Shown piece by piece: positions 1 to 11,202 of a stretch of 64,000 nt of DNA (within the stretch, counting starts at the first letter, position 1; every line of letters begins with the position of its first letter). Made by a program: the position numbers and the translations under genes. Under the pieces are notes generated by a model. That model made no database searches, was not told the origin of the DNA, and worked only from the letters and a program-made list of their open reading frames with translations. The DNA lies in contig NC_042529.1 of assembly GCF_900963305.1 (NCBI RefSeq), positions 988,001 through 1,052,000 of the forward strand, given 5' to 3'. Source of the DNA: Echeneis naucrates (taxonomy: Eukaryota; Chordata; Actinopteri; Carangiformes; Echeneidae).

Positions 1-3000
1 TGTTTCCGCTGCTTGAAAGGCGTTAAATCCTTCTCCCTCTGAGCTAAAAGAGCCTCGGCTTCCACAGCAACTGTTTCAGATTTGGTATTTCTCCTGTCTG
101 TGAACGAGATACGACACATTACAGTTACAGTTCACTCCTGATGGCAGGAAATGTACTGCGGTGATGACAGAAGGCCAGTTGTGTTCGTACACTGCAGGTA
201 AAGTCTCTTAAACTGCTCTTTGTGCTTCAGGCAGGTCTGGAGGTGTCCCAGGGCCACGCTTCCCTGCAGCAGAGAGTCCACCAGAGACCGCAGAGCCTCC
301 ACAGAGCTGTGGACAACATGCCCTGCAGAGTCGTCCACCTGGATCGCCTTCCAGTCATCTGCACCAGGATGAGAACAACACTGTGACCATTTCACTCCCT
401 CAGAGTGATGAGAGAAGACTCAGGCAGAAAGCAGGACCGGTGGCGTACCCTGTAACAGCAGGCAGCTGACGGCCGACTGCGGGTCCAGGAGCTGCGTCAC
501 CGGGTCGCCTCTGAATCGCGTTGATGACTCAACCAGGACGGTGGAGATGATGACAGCAGGAACATCCTTCAGCTTCTGGCCAAAACTCCGCATCAGGTCC
601 CCTTCCTGCCGTTTCTGAGCACAGACAAGGACGAAGAATCATTATTCAGGCTGTCATGTACTGGCATGGCCGAGTGCTTTATTGTGACATCACAAAGTTC
701 TAGAAGTCCTGCCTGATCTGAAAACCCCGTTTCAGAATGCAGACCTTTGAGACTTTCACTGTATTAACACAGAGCCTGGACCTGATTTAAATCAAAGGCC
801 TTTAAACGTGTAAAACTGTACCTGGCAGATGAGTCTGATGGCGTCCAGACACAGCTCATCGAAACAGGTCCGAACGACACCGTGGCTTTTCAGCAGAGCC
901 GCCTTCGTTGACTCACGGCAGCACACCAGCACTTTATTCTCCTCACTGGTCTGCAGAGAAAAACAACTCAGATGTGTTTGTAAAAGGAAAGCAGAAGAAT
1001 CTTTGCTGCTGATCACAGTTACTGACCTGACAGATCCTCTTCCTCAGGTCTTCTGTGAGAATCTGAGTCCAGCGGGAAGAAACCGCTTCGATAGAACATT
1101 CGACTTTCAGCAGCGCGTCCCACATCTGATGATTGAAAACACTCATTATGACATTTAGAGACAGTTCATAAGTCCTGAGTAATGGTTAAAGGTGTTTGGA
1201 GGGTCACAGTGACCTTCAACCTTTAACCTTTAACATCTGATCTGCTCATCCTCCAGTCAGAGTAAAAGGTTTGTGAATGGATTTATGGGACGGCTCTCTT
1301 TCCTCTTTCAAAGGAACCCTGTTTGATCATCACAGTAAACTTTGACTGTTTGGGCTCATGAAACGAGGGCGAAGCTCGAAATCCAAAAGCTGAAGGAAAA
1401 ATAGAGACTGAAGCCAAAATCAGCTGATTAGACGACCTACCTCGATTTCCTTTGAGTATGTCAGCGTTTTCGACGGCGATACAAGCGGTTTGTGCAGCAG
1501 CTCATCTCGCCAGGCGCTGATCTGCTGCTGCACGTCGCCGAGCTGCTTCAGCAGCTGCTGCTCAAACTGTTCGTCTTTGGGCTGAAAGACACAAAACCGT
1601 TTGCTGCACGTTTCCAACTCTTGGATTTTTTTTTTTCTACGTCACTTTGGAAGCAGGGGAAGTTCTCACTTTGTTTCTCAGCGAAGCGTCTAAAATCTCT
1701 GCCAGTTTCATCACCAGCTGGTAGGACAGAACGACCACCGCGAACCCAGAGACGAGTCGCACGATACTGCAAGTGCTCTGCACCACTCTGATGCTGCTCA
1801 TCAAGGCCGGATGGACGTTTCCAGATTCGATCATCCTGCAGACAGAGAGCAGAAGATGCAGTGAGGACAAAGCCGCAGTTAACCAGCCAGTCTGAGAAGT
1901 ATTTCAGTCCGTACCGGTCTTTCTCCCTGACCACCTTCTGCAGGAGATGAGCCAAGGATTTTTCAGCATGCTGCAGGAAGGACAAGCCAAAACTGTCACA
2001 GAAGGTCATCTTAAGGTCATGAATGTTGATGAATCTTAAATGTTGTCATTTCCACCTCCAAAATCTCCTTCATTCTATCTTGATCTCTTGGATCTCCACA
2101 TTTTCGGAGTCTGTACAACAGACTCTGGATCAGGTGTTCTGCTGGGACTCCGGTCAGGTCTGAGAATTCGGGTAGATCCTCAAAGGGAAGCAGAGTTAAC
2201 CAGCTCAGCAGAAGTAGAGGCGTGTGTTCAGCCATCGATAAGTTCAGCTGGACGTGAGCCATCATCCTCCTGTAGAAAACAGTTTACTTCTTTGGACTGA
2301 CATTTTGTTTCGGGACAATAACGTTAAGGTCAGCTTTGAGACAGGACTCACCTTCTTTTGTCGGGGAAGGCTTGTATACGCTGTCTGAACACGACGAACT
2401 TCACATTCTCCAGTCCAGACCAGTTCTCTTCCTCCACAGCTGGACCCACTTTGGCAGCATCAGCTCCGGGATGTTTGAGTTTAAAGAGCAGAGGAACGAG
2501 CAGGACGAGCTCCGACACCAACAACTGAGCACAGTGGTTCATCAGCCCCAACACGGTGCTTTGGGGGGGCAGATTCAACAAGATCAGTACGTTCAGATCA
2601 AACATTTTCACACAAACTGAAGACGAGAAGCTCTTTGGTCCATCCAACCTGAAGCTCTTATTCACCTTAATGCTTTTTAACATTCGTCAGACGACCTAAA
2701 GAAGGAGTGGACTGGACTCAAGCGTTTTGAAACACTTACAACAGTGGATTTAGGAAGTTATCACTCAACACGTCCAAGTTGTTCTTGTCCAACGTCTCAG
2801 TGGACACCAGGACACAAAGCTCCGCCCATCCTTTCACTCCGAGGTTGATGCTGCACTTCCTGGTCACCAGGAAGACAGACAGGCCCAGAACAAGAGGACT
2901 GATGCTTCGGTATTCATCTGCTGAGTCTGCTCTCAACATCTGGACCAAGCTCTCTGAAATCAGGTCTGATGTCTGTAAACAAAAGGCCGATTGGTTATTG

Positions 3001-4858
3001 GTGGAATACTGGAGGTATCAGATATTAACCTCCTCGTGGCACCGACCATGATCATGGGAGGGCGTGAGTTGTCCGGGTAGACCACCCTCATATGGGCCGA
3101 GCCGAGGCTCATCATAAAATGGTTCAGGTTCTCAAGCAGGATGTCTCGGCTCTGTTTGTCAGATGGAGACCATTTCTGGAAGATTCTGTCGAGCAGCGTT
3201 CTGCCTGATGCCTGCCAGGTGTCTGCAATCTGATAACCTCTGGACCCTCTCATCCCGATCAGTTGAATCCAACTCTGCATGCGACCTTCGTGACTGATGA
3301 CGCCTTCGTAAAGGTGCAGCTCTGTGTGATGAAGCAGTGAACATGCTGAGTTTACAGAAAGGCTGAAACAACAGAGGAGGAAGAGGAACGTGACAGTCTG
3401 ACTATCTTACCTTTGATATTGGTGTTTGGGGGAATTTCAGCATGTCGTAGAGCAACTTCTAATATCTCTTTCTGTCTTTGTTTGACACCGTACTTGTAGG
3501 TCAACAAGCTTCCTCTAGGGAGGCTCTTTTCTTCAACGGAAAAACTGGCTTCTACCAGGTAGCCTTCCTGCTTCAGTCCACTGAAGATAAAAGTTGTTTT
3601 TACTTATTGACTGTTCCTGCTTTCCATTTGCAGTGAAATATTTAACAGCTGCACGAACACAAAGACAAAACTCTGAAACAGGTAATACTGAAAGTTCCTC
3701 GACTGTCCGATTTTTTTATATCTTATGATATCATAAGAAGTTTTATATCTTCTTATGGACACCAACCCTTCAAAATAAAGTTCCAGAGAGATTAGAATAT
3801 TTAAAAGAAAACTCACACAAAATGTTTCACTTCAAGGTGAAAAGACCTTTTTCCCAAAAACAGCATGAGTTTGTCATATTGATTGTTGAACTTGAACTTC
3901 TTGTCGAGCACAGCGTAGATGTGAAAGGTGAACATGGGAGCGCCGGGCGGCGGCCTCACCGGGCTTCGATCTCTGTGGAGGCACAAACACTGTTTACACT
4001 CTCAGATTCAACAAAGGTCTCAGGTTTCATCCCCCCTTTGCTCGTCTTACCTCTGTGTTTTCTGGGTTTTATCTGCCGCTGATGTGTCGGCCTGCGTCCT
4101 GCTCTTCCCGTCTCCGGACGCAGCTTTGGCGTAGGACTTTGTTGCAGCCTCTTCAGGAGCCGCGGCCTCGCCTTTCGATTCGACCTCTCTCTCAGGTTTT
4201 GGCTCCTTGGCTGAATCAGTCGTTGCTTCCTTGCTGTCCGGATTTTCACTTTTTGTCAACAGAGTCTGAGCAGCGCTGTCGTCTTGCACGGAGGCCTCAC
4301 GTGTGCATTCGCTTGTGTTGCTTGTGGCAGTTTGAGTCTTGTCCAGATTTGCGTCGTCCTGTTTTGACGCAGGGAAATCTGTCTGCGTTTCCTTGTCGCT
4401 CTGAGTAACGACTGCAGTTTGTGTGAATTTGTGTGCACCTTTGTGTTTCTTGGTCTGAGTCTCGGCCTCCACCATACCGACATCTCTGTGGCGCTGTTGT
4501 CTGCCGGTTTGCCCTTTTTGGCCCGTTTGGGGCGCTTCATGTTCTGCAGTCTGAGTTTGGCAGCTTGTCCCCTCCTCAGCCTCCATCTGCTCTTTTTCTT
4601 TAACATTCTTTCTCCTTCTTCGATTTCTCCTTCTTTTCTTCTCGTCTTTGTCTTGAACGTTCCTGCTTGGACTGCGTGGCCCTTGTTCCTGGAACACACA
4701 AGAGTATGAGGTTATAATTTTATTTTATTTTTTGAAGAAGCGCCTGAACTGTTGGAGAAAAGAAGAGAGATTTCCACCTTGTTTGGTTTCCGGGGTCGTT
4801 TTCTCGGTACTTGCTCCCCGGTCCTGGTCTCCTGGGGGGCTCCAGGTCGGCCCTCCAT
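1..4858 (-). CDS. rnf213: RNF213 (mysterin) E3 ubiquitin ligase, N-terminal part, cut by the left edge
   Basis: RNF213 is a roughly 5,000-residue cytosolic AAA+ ATPase and E3 ubiquitin ligase linked to lipid droplets, antimicrobial ubiquitylation and moyamoya disease. Sixteen coding exons can be joined in phase: 4778-4858, 4051-4688, 3817-3972, 3411-3580, 3043-3321, 2740-2965, 2352-2558, 2056-2269, 1915-1970, 1670-1835, 1441-1581, 1027-1125, 822-950, 449-614, 191-358 and 1-97 (partial), giving about 998 residues. The match to human rests on blocks such as TYSKEIEVGR, the Leu-rich segment GVPAEHLIQSLLYRLRKC, and ALGHLQTCLKHKEQF. Exon 2 encodes a disordered Lys/Glu/Gln-rich region with an Arg-rich stretch. 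The AAA+ core and RING lie outside the window. The ATG at 4858 is chosen because the same exon has an in-frame TAA just upstream. I see no N-terminal zinc ribbon like that of the human protein. Paralogue (a or b) cannot be told. Confidence 0.9.
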
Positions 4859-5259
4859 CGGAGATCCCTGTTAGCTGTCTCTGAAAACAAACATCTCAGA
4901 TCTCAGCCACAGGAAATCTGCAGGCCTGTTTGTGTTTGTAGGCTTAACGCCTCTCAGTGGTGACTGTGAATGTCATGTCTGCTGGAGTTTATGACAGCAG
5001 GCAGAAATGTACAGCTCTCAAGAGAACAACACGAGACAGCTGGAAGTAAATATTCAAACTATTGAATAAAGGAGTTTACAAACAGACCGAAGGACTCTTA
5101 CTGTGACATGACAGGAAATAAAAACACGGTGAGAATATCAGAAATGCTGTGAATTCATTCGGCTCATTTCAGACATGTCGCCTCTTTTTCAGGCACACAG
5201 AGAGTTCACTGTAGTTTCATGGAAACAGGGAATCATCAGAAGTGTTGAGGTTCTCTCAC

Positions 5260-5345
5260 CTTTCAGTCAAGTTGCACAGAGTCTGCTCATCAGTTCGGAT
5301 CTTCTCTGTTTGTTTCCCCACCTGAAGTCCAAAACTGTACGAGCT
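5260..5345 (-). other. Candidate noncoding 5' exon of rnf213
   Basis: On the minus strand a good splice donor (GAAAG|GTGAGAG) ends at 5260, about 400 bases upstream of the first coding exon, whose acceptor (TTTTCAG) lies just above 4880. This fits a 5' untranslated exon. The upstream limit is a guess; no TATA element or clear start site was seen. Confidence 0.3.
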
Positions 5346-6652
5346 GAAGGGAGCGCCAACAAATTCAGCGACGCTGCGAGGCACACAGCAACAAATCAAT
5401 CAGATTATTGGGTAAAAATCTGATTGATTTCATCAGTGAAATCAGCAATAACGCGATAATCGTCGCTTCTCTCTGAGATGTGACCAGCTGATGATAAAGG
5501 TTAGTTTTTTTTCTGGGTGGAAATAGAGAATCATTTTGTGACGCTCCCTGAAACGACCTGCAGCAGTTTTAGTTTCGTTTCTCTTTGAGTCTCATCAAAT
5601 AAGAAACCTACTGAAACAGATCAGTCACTGTTACTGCTGTGCTCATTATTATTTTTATTTGGTTTATTTATCATCCATTATTTTCTCTTGTTGGTCTTTT
5701 CCGCTTGTTTTGAATTATTGAATTAGTTTCATACATATTTCATAAAACAACTTTGTATTTTTTTATTAGCACAACAACATGTTTTAAATAAAGTTGTTTT
5801 AAAAAATATCTATAATGTTGTGTTCGTGGTCTCATCGGACATTTCCACTTTCTGTTTTGATGCAAGAGAAAGTGGAAACTGAGAGCTCTTCAGCATTTCT
5901 GTTTTTAATTCTGTATGCATCATTTTAGATTTTTTTTCTTCCTGAACTTAAATGAAAAGAATAGACACTTTAAACAACTCTTTCACAGACTTGACAGTTG
6001 AATTGAGTCATTTAATCAGTTTATAAAAAATAAATTCAGGATGAAAAAAAGATTAAAATTGGCTCCACTAAACCAAATACAAGCATAAAAACTATTTACA
6101 TGTGAACATATCAATGTTTAATCAGGATCAGAATTTGAACTTTCAACATTAATATTTCATTGATATTTTGCTAATGATACAAAATGTTACTTTGAAAAAC
6201 AGACTACTTAAATTTCTAAAAATGAAGATAAAATGATTAAAATGTGAATTATAGTCAGAAGTAGAAAAATAAGTGTGACTGTGTGTTTACAGAAATCAGT
6301 TAGCTGGATTCCATCAAATATTGTCTGGAAATCTGATTGGAAACTTTCCACATCCAGCCTGATGCTTGGGAGCCATCTAGTGGCGACAGAGAACTAAATA
6401 GCTGAGTGAAGAAATGATGGATGCTGCAGCATGATGGACAAGTCGAATCACACATCTGGTCCGTGTGGACCCAGGTCTGGTTTCCACATCTGGACCGGTT
6501 CTGGTGCACACAGCTGCCAGTGAACAGTGGTGGAGGTCGGCTCATCCACCCAGATGTGGAGCATGTGGTGTTTGGTGGGAGCTGATGTTTTCTTCTTCTG
6601 TCTGAGAAATGAAGCCAAAAGGTGTGACGACCAACCGAACAGAACAAAAAGC
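5346..6652. other. AT-rich intergenic stretch between rnf213 and the next gene
   Basis: No exon-like reading frame, RNA gene or recognisable mobile element was seen. The stretch is AT-rich, most strongly from 5640 to 6290. The part nearest 6652 is probably the 3' untranslated region of the small gene that ends at 6653 on the minus strand. Confidence 0.5.
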
Positions 6653-7213
6653 TCAGTCCAGTGACCCTGCAGCTTTCTGGACTCTCCGGACCACCACCCT
6701 GGTTCTCCTCCTTGGAGGTCCACCTCTGCGTGCATCATCCACAAAGGCCTCCACGTCTCCGAACTTATCAGTGAGCTCAGCGAGGCGCAGCTTCAGAGCG
6801 TTGAGTTCCTCATAGAGATGCCCGACGGCCTCCGACAGCGGCTGGATCCTGGAGGACGGACAGGAGACACCGTTCACACTGGGACGACCCAGCAGGGTCC
6901 AAAGAGGGCTCACCTTCCGTAGTCCGGCAGCACGGTGCTGTGGTCGTGCAGCAGCAGATCTTTCACCTGCGTCGTGATGGCGTATTTCCAGTTGTCTAGA
7001 ACCAGCGTGAGGTTGGTACATCCTCTGGAGTTCAGCCCTAAACTGAACCCTGCAGGTGAGGAGCAGCAGGTCATGTGGTTTTAGTCTGAGGCTGATCCGG
7101 CACACTGTGGTGGAACATAAACTGCAGCAGAGGAGGAAACCAAACTGACCTTCTGCTCTCTGAGCGGCACCAAGTCCCACCGACAGGATGAGGAGGACTC
7201 CGGCAGCCTTCAT
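6653..7213 (-). CDS. Small secreted protein with a C-terminal coiled-coil-like helix; family not recognised
   Basis: Three exons (7150-7213, 6914-7049, 6653-6848) join in phase with consensus splice sites and give 131 residues. Residues 1 to about 21 form a clear signal peptide ([20 protein letters not shown]). The mature part starts with a short stretch holding the only mature cysteine and an overlapping N-glycosylation sequon (CTNLT), then [19 protein letters not shown]. The last exon holds a heptad-like amphipathic helix ([19 protein letters not shown]) and a basic tail rich in Arg ([12 protein letters not shown]). One free cysteine next to a predicted coiled coil would suit a disulphide-linked dimer; that is inference. 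Splice phase, signal peptide and codon pattern make it a real gene, but I cannot name it. It lies between rnf213 and nploc4 in the same orientation. Confidence 0.8.
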   Translation of the reverse strand: MKAAGVLLILSVGLGAAQRAEGQFGFLLCCSLCSTTVCRISLRLKPHDLLLLTCRVQFRAELQRMYQPHAGSRQLEIRHHDAGERSAAARPQHRAAGLRKVSPLWTLLGRPSVNGVSCPSSRIQPLSEAVGHLYEELNALKLRLAELTDKFGDVEAFVDDARRGGPPRRRTRVVVRRVQKAAGSLD

Positions 7214-7527
7214 CCTTCAGCCCGAATCTGGAAACACACAAAACCACTGCAGCCACACAACAAGGCAACAATGTAAAGTTTCACACAAAGAGAGGCACCT
7301 GCAGCGAGAGACGGGAGTCCAACTGTGTGGAAGGGAAGGACGGGTCTGTTTTACGTGGTTTCATCCCCTCCCATCAGGAGGACACACACTTCTCACCGTC
7401 ACGGACAGTTAACACAACAGGAAGTGGACGCAGTGACGTGTGACCTCTGCTGACGTTTAACATCCAACCTGCACATTCCTGATCCTCATCTGCTGCCCAT
7501 CTGCAGGTCTCAGGGGAGTCAGGAGTC

Positions 7528-7985
7528 GGGACCGGGACCGGAACCAGGACCAGGACTAGGACCGGGACCGGGACCGGGACCAGGAGCAGGACCAGGACCG
7601 GGACCGAGACCGGGACCAGAACCAGGACCAGGACTAGAACCGGGGCCGGGACCGGGACCAGGAGCAGGAGCAGGAGCAGAACCAGGACCAGGACTAGGAC
7701 CGGGACCGGGACCAGGAGCAGGACCAGGAGCAGGACCGGGACCGAGACCGGGACCAGAACCAGGACCAGGACCGGGACCGAGACCGGGACCAGAACCAGG
7801 ACCTGGACCGGGACCAGGAGCAGGACCAGGAGCAGGACCGGGACCGAGACCGGGACCAGAACCAGGACCAGGACTAGGAGCAGGACCGGGACCGGGACCA
7901 GAACCAGGACCAGGACTAGGACCGGGACCGGGACCAGGACCAGGACCAGGAGCAGGACCGGGACCAGAACCGGGACCGGGACCGA
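7528..7985. repeat. GGACCN-type hexamer minisatellite
   Basis: About 460 bases consist of variants of a six-base unit (GGACCG, GGACCA, GGAGCA, GAACCA, GGACTA), roughly 76 units, with a longer higher-order pattern in which blocks such as GGACCGAGACCGGGACC recur. It lies about 315 bases upstream of the start codon of the small secreted-protein gene, so probably in or next to its promoter. There are no unique spacers, so it is not a CRISPR array. Confidence 0.95.
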
Positions 7986-8140
7986 ACTCTACCTGTTGAA
8001 AACATCAGCCCAGTCTCCCCCATTTTGTTCCATATCTTTACATTACAACGGATTTGTTTTGTTTACTACATTTGTGCTTTCTTCACTTCACACAAAGTGT
8101 TGTTCTTATTGGTCCTGTATGAAAACTGGGCTGTGTGTGG

Positions 8141-8141
<1 letters not shown>

Positions 8142-8176
<35 letters not shown>
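8142..8176. repeat. (TG)n microsatellite
   Basis: Uninterrupted TG dinucleotide run of about 17 units in intergenic DNA. Confidence 0.95.
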
Positions 8177-8177
<1 letters not shown>

Positions 8178-8866
8178 TTTTGACCACTTTACTGATGTGT
8201 GAAAAACGCAGCAGAAATAAAATGCTGACATTGATGGATGATGTGAAGGAGAAAAGGTCAGCCAGAGGCTGATGGAGCTGAGGAGCTCATTTCTTCACTG
8301 AGCTGCTTTTGTGCACTAAAAGCTGTGAAGTGATGAGAATGAGCATCAACACTTTGTGTCTAATTTTTAAAACACACACTTAACGCCACAGACTCTAGAA
8401 AAGTGGACCAAGGCTGTCAGCGTCCTCCAAATCTGGTTCAGATGAGCCTCTTTATTTTTGCCCTTCTGTTTACAGGGTTTGCCAAAATGTCACTTTAATC
8501 ACATTACAGTAAAATATGTGTTGAATAAATCAGTCCTTTAATGTGTGAGACCTTGGAGAAGATAAATAAACCAAATAAAACTTCTTCCCTCTGTAATCAT
8601 GTGACAGCACTGCCGTAAAGCTTTGGTTGGCTTTGGGGGGAGATCCTGATTTGTTGAATTTCTTTATGGTGACACTGAACATCACTACCAAAGGATAAAG
8701 AAATAAAAAATGATAATAAAATAATAAACTTGTTCTGAAGAGTTGTGTAACAGCGGTTTGATTTGGAGTCCGGTGACTGTAAGCTACAGCTTTCATCCAA
8801 GAAGATGACCGACAAATCAGAGAGAGAGGATCTGCAGAAGGATTTCGTTGTAGTTTTTTTTATTTT

Positions 8867-8891
8867 TATTATTATTATTATTATTATTATT
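8867..8891. repeat. (TTA)n microsatellite
   Basis: About eight ATT/TTA trinucleotide units, preceded by a T-rich run. Confidence 0.9.
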
Positions 8892-11202
8892 TTGTTTCAA
8901 ATCCAGGTGAACAGCATACAACGTTCAGAGTCCTCCGTCAGCTCAGTGGAAAGTTGACTCCAAGAGCATGCTTGCTCAGCAAACGGCCCCTGGAGCGATA
9001 CAAAAGGAACAGGTCGCTGCTCTCCGTTAACATGACATCAGATAAATCACTCCAAGAATTCACATGGAGGGGGGGCCGTGAGGATGATATCACCGGGCAA
9101 AAAATAAGAAAATAAAAAGCTAACTTTTTTCCTCTGTCAAGCAGTTTTAAATGAATCTACAGCTGAAAATATATTCTTCACTTCATCAATGGAATTACTC
9201 TGAGAAAGAAGCACACATCTCAAACAGCTAAATCCGCTCGCCCTCTTTAACGCTCCTTTCCACAACAAAAAGCCCTAAAAAGCATCTGAGCTGCAGTCAT
9301 GAGGGAGGAGGTGAACCCGAGAGATTCTGTCAGGACGAAAAGGGTTCACATGGTGGAACTGATTTAGATCATAGAAAACTTTTTTTTTTTTTTTTTACAT
9401 CTGGACCGCAGGTGATCTGAACTGAATCCTTGATCCTGGATCTGAAAAGGTCCCCGCTCTCTGCTGGACTGGCCTTTTCTGAGTGACAGCAGGTCACAAA
9501 AGTTAATGACCTCAACTTTCATCACTTAAAATGATCCTGTTGGAGTTTTGGTCCCGTTTTTAGTCGCAAAAATCTGAAATAAATGCCAAGAACCAGTTTT
9601 AACCAACCACATCTGACTGTGACGTGTTAAAGGGTTAGTTCACCAAAAATATCTGTCATTTGTCCATTTCCAGGTTTTGAGGAGTAGAAATTTCAGAGCT
9701 TGGCTAAATACAGCTCGAGGTATGTGAGAATAACGGGTGAACTGACCCTTCAGGCCTCTTTTAGTGCTGTTCAGTAGAGTTAAGAGCTTTTCACATTGTT
9801 TCCAGGCTCATCTCCTTCCTACACGTATGCAGAGAAAACGTGAATCTGACCGCCAGCCATCTTTCTGCTTCTGCTGGAAGCAGCTTGAAACAACACAGAG
9901 GGATTATTACTATTGAACAGTACAAACATCAGAAACGTCGGGCATCTTTTCCCTCCCCACCTCTTCCACACCAAGCAGCGAAATCTTTGAAGGCGGAGGG
10001 ATGGAGGGACAAAGGCCCATCAGTGGAGGAATAGCGGTGATGGTCTGACGCCTCTGGATCAGCCTCACCGAGAGAAACAAACAAGAAGCAGAACAGGTAA
10101 AGAGCGACCGAGAGTAAGTGGCGAGCACCAGTTGTTTCTAGAAGCACCTCACGGGGAATACAGTGTCGGTCAGCGACCGTGACGACAGGTGGATGGAGAG
10201 ATGGGAGGATGGATGGTGGCCTTTTCTCACAGACTGATAGAAGAAGCTACATATTGTGCCTGCTCAAGTTCAAACCACCAAAATCCTAAAGCTACAACAA
10301 ACCAGTGAAAGATGTTTAGGAACCACTTCCTCGTGTCTGCAGTCGGTGGAGAGTAGCTTTCTGAATCTATTTCTCCTCACACCTGGGGCTGATTTCCAAA
10401 CGTTATTAAAGTTACTTAATACTGAAAATAAACTCTGTTTAAGCGGAATAACTCTGGAGCTCTGAGTGTTTTCAGGTCTGGGACTTGACCAATGATTGTA
10501 CTTTTAAGGGGCTTGTCAAAGAGACCAAGACCTATAAAAACCTGACTGAGCAGAGTCCATGTTGGAGATTCAAAATTTTCAGGTATCGCTACAATCAAAT
10601 TAAAAAAAAAAAAAAAAAAAAGACACTAAATTAAATAACAGTATCATTCCTCAAATGTATTTATACACAGCAAGATTTTCCAGGAGACGTTGCGAGAGTG
10701 AGAGGGGCGCAGATGTGAGAGAACGTCCAAACACTCAAGTCTTTGCTGTTGTCCTGAGTCACAACAGGATTTATTTGACCCACAGAGGGGGGGGTGTGGG
10801 GGTGGGCATTAATTCAGGGCAGCGGCAGGTTGCGGGAACAAGGGCCTCAGCTGAAAGTACTTTACACAGACGTACCCCGCCCCTCACAAGAGCCGCTGTG
10901 AGGAGGGATACCACAAAAAAAAAAAAAAACAACCCACAGTCTCCTTTTATTTTATCTACTCATGGATTGGATGTAAACACGTAAACAAGTGCATCCCTCT
11001 GCAGGTCACAGCAACCTGTGAGGTGGGAAGGACAGAAGCTTCCAAGTGAGGCGCAAGAAAAACAATCAGGGTCCGAGCTGGTCCTGGTGCGGTGATGTCA
11101 TCGGCAAGTTAAGAGGAGGGCGTAGCGGGACTGTGTCAGATCAGGGCGGGGGGGCGGGGGTATGGCATGGTGGCAAAGGGTGGGAAGGGCGGGGGGTGGG
11201 GT

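Larger units (their letters stand above)
7986..11202. other. 3' flank and probable long 3' untranslated region of nploc4
   Basis: No convincing exon was found. The right part is taken to be 3' untranslated sequence of nploc4, whose stop codon is at 11203-11205 on the minus strand; where it ends cannot be told. Several minus-strand AATAAA hexamers are possible cleavage signals, for example near 10769 and 10943. The stretch also contains homopolymer runs (T at 9379-9397, A at about 10602-10621 and 10915-10929) and two microsatellites listed separately. Confidence 0.45.

Noticed and set aside
7528-7985. Repeat array considered as CRISPR
   Set aside because: Six-base units without unique spacers, in a vertebrate genome.
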